A model generated the notes under the pieces. The model made no database searches and had not been told where the DNA came from. It saw only the letters and a list, made by a program, of their open reading frames with translations. A DNA stretch of 64,000 nt, from NCBI GenBank assembly GCA_026261815.1, contig JAMPIT010000481.1:124001-188000 (forward strand). The letters are read 5' to 3'. A program made the position numbers and the translations under genes. Source of the DNA: Monarcha castaneiventris obscurior. Lineage: Eukaryota; Chordata; Aves; Passeriformes; Monarchidae. Of this stretch, positions 62,786-64,000 are shown one piece after another. Position 1 is the first letter of the stretch. Each line of letters starts with the position of its first letter.

Positions 62786-64000
62786 ACTGTCTTTAGAAGA
62801 GGTTTACTTGGTTCAGCCTGTTTGGAAAATCTACCTAAACTGGTAAAGGCTGGAAAGAAACCCTGGAGTTTGTGTTGATGTAAAATAGTCTCAAAGCTGG
62901 GGGCATGAAAGGCTCTCTCTCAGTAGGTGATGAAGCTGTGTTAAGGCATTGCCCCATCAGAAGCACTTAAGTTGGTATCACTTTGATATCTTGGTTTTTT
63001 TAATGTGTGCTGTCTCCTCATTTTCTGAGGAGGAATGAGTGAAGACTGTATTGCCAAATGGTCCTGAGTTGCACAACTTGCTTCATGAAAAATAGTTTCA
63101 AAGTTCTGTGTGGCTTTGAAAATAAAGGAATAATTTGTATGTCTAAGCCTGAAGTGGAGAACTTTTCCTTGCTTAACAGGATTTTTGTGTCTCTTTGGGA
63201 ATATTATCTGATAATCCTGTTTCATGTGGCTGCTGGCACATAGCACAGTCGTAGGCTGGGTTTTGCCTCTGGTTTCCTGTCTCCACTTCTGGTCTCAGTG
63301 GTACCCCAAGTTGTCTTTCTCCCTTGCTTTTGATTTCCTTATTTGCAGTGGGGCAGTTCTGTGGCCACTGAGCTGATGGTTTCCTGTAAAGGTGCCCGTC
63401 CCCATCCTGTGATTCGGGCTACTCCCATGAATTTCTTCCTACAAATACAAGTCCTCAATGTGGTGGTAAATAGAGGCTTAATAGAATCTGTGTGTAATTA
63501 TTCTCAGTGCTTCCCTAGAGGCTGTGGCCTCTTATCTGCTGGAAAATTCTGCTTAATAGGTGTCATGCCAGGTATGTGCCTTTCTGGATTGTGGCACAAT
63601 TTCCACACCCCTCCATAGTGCAGGGTGCCTCCTGCTTTTGGCTATCAGGTCATCCTTCAGTTTAGTCACAACACTTTAAAGAAGTTCCTTTAAAAATGAC
63701 ATTAAACTTCAGGTTCCTGTTAGTAGGCCTTGCAGAGATTCTGTTAAAGCTGACCAGTTGAGGGAGGATTATCTTTCATTTATCCCTTGTTTCATTTTTA
63801 TCCCCATCCCAGCCCCAGTTGTAAAAGGTATTTTATCAGATTTTTCACCAGATTTGCCTTTTTTATTACATTTCCTAGATTTTTGTAGCTTTCTATAAGA
63901 TGCATAAATACTGCTATTTTTTCCTGGGTGAGGTTGAATAAATAAATATATATATACAGGAAGTTTATGTTCTAGGTTGTCAAATTGTCCCCTTGTCCAA

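Larger units (their letters stand above)
61340..64000 (+). other. PCMTD2: PCMTD2 3' UTR and downstream sequence
   Basis: The first AATAAA is at 61376-61381, giving a very short 3' UTR. Further A/T-rich stretches (61940-62000) and AATAAA near 63121 and 63938 allow longer forms. The 3' end cannot be fixed from sequence. No other gene recognised to the window end. Confidence 0.6.

Overview
This is vertebrate nuclear DNA, almost certainly from a bird and probably a passerine. Two protein-coding genes are split by GT-AG introns. The repeats are dominated by truncated CR1 (chicken repeat 1) LINE 3' ends, recognisable by their 'GGAAGGGACCTTAAAG'-type tails. The introns are short and GC-rich tandem repeats are present, as expected of an avian microchromosome. 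No bacterial operon, CRISPR array or phage is present. The window holds one full neural transcription-factor gene and one full ubiquitin-ligase-adaptor-type gene, both on the + strand. I recognised both from protein sequence; no database search was run.

Layout. (1) 1-4894 is non-coding sequence upstream of the first MYT1 coding exon. (2) 4895-37149 is MYT1 (myelin transcription factor 1): 21 coding exons that join in frame into a 1154-residue protein. The protein has seven C2HC zinc fingers (one N-terminal, two central, four C-terminal), a 39-residue Glu/Asp run, the central MYT1 domain and a C-terminal coiled coil. (3) 37150 to about 39695 is a long AT-rich MYT1 3' UTR ending near a poly(A) signal at 39672. 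(4) About 39.7-52.1 kb is intergenic. It holds CR1 copies, a CA/TA microsatellite, a 9-bp G-rich minisatellite and two LTR-like elements in reverse orientation. (5) About 52.13-52.48 kb is a CpG-rich promoter and a non-coding first exon made largely of a CCGA-type pentanucleotide repeat. (6) 54844-61339 is PCMTD2: five coding exons, 362 residues, with a PCMT-like methyltransferase fold and a C-terminal SOCS-box-like region. (7) 61340-64000 is PCMTD2 3' UTR and flank with one CR1 copy. As I recall, MYT1 and PCMTD2 are also neighbours at human 20q13.33, so this is conserved synteny rather than a novel cluster.

The most interesting structure is in MYT1. The finger-encoding exons are interchangeable modules: three are exactly 63 nt, phase 2-2, and the same Ser codon is split by an intron in five of the seven fingers. 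This makes in-frame skipping or finger swapping possible. Exon 10 has two in-frame acceptors 81 nt apart, and the 69-nt exon 14 lies between two long pyrimidine tracts. Outside the genes, the standout features are a 27-unit G-run minisatellite with G-quadruplex potential and a pentanucleotide repeat in the PCMTD2 5' UTR next to a retroviral LTR. I found nothing I would call an entirely new system.
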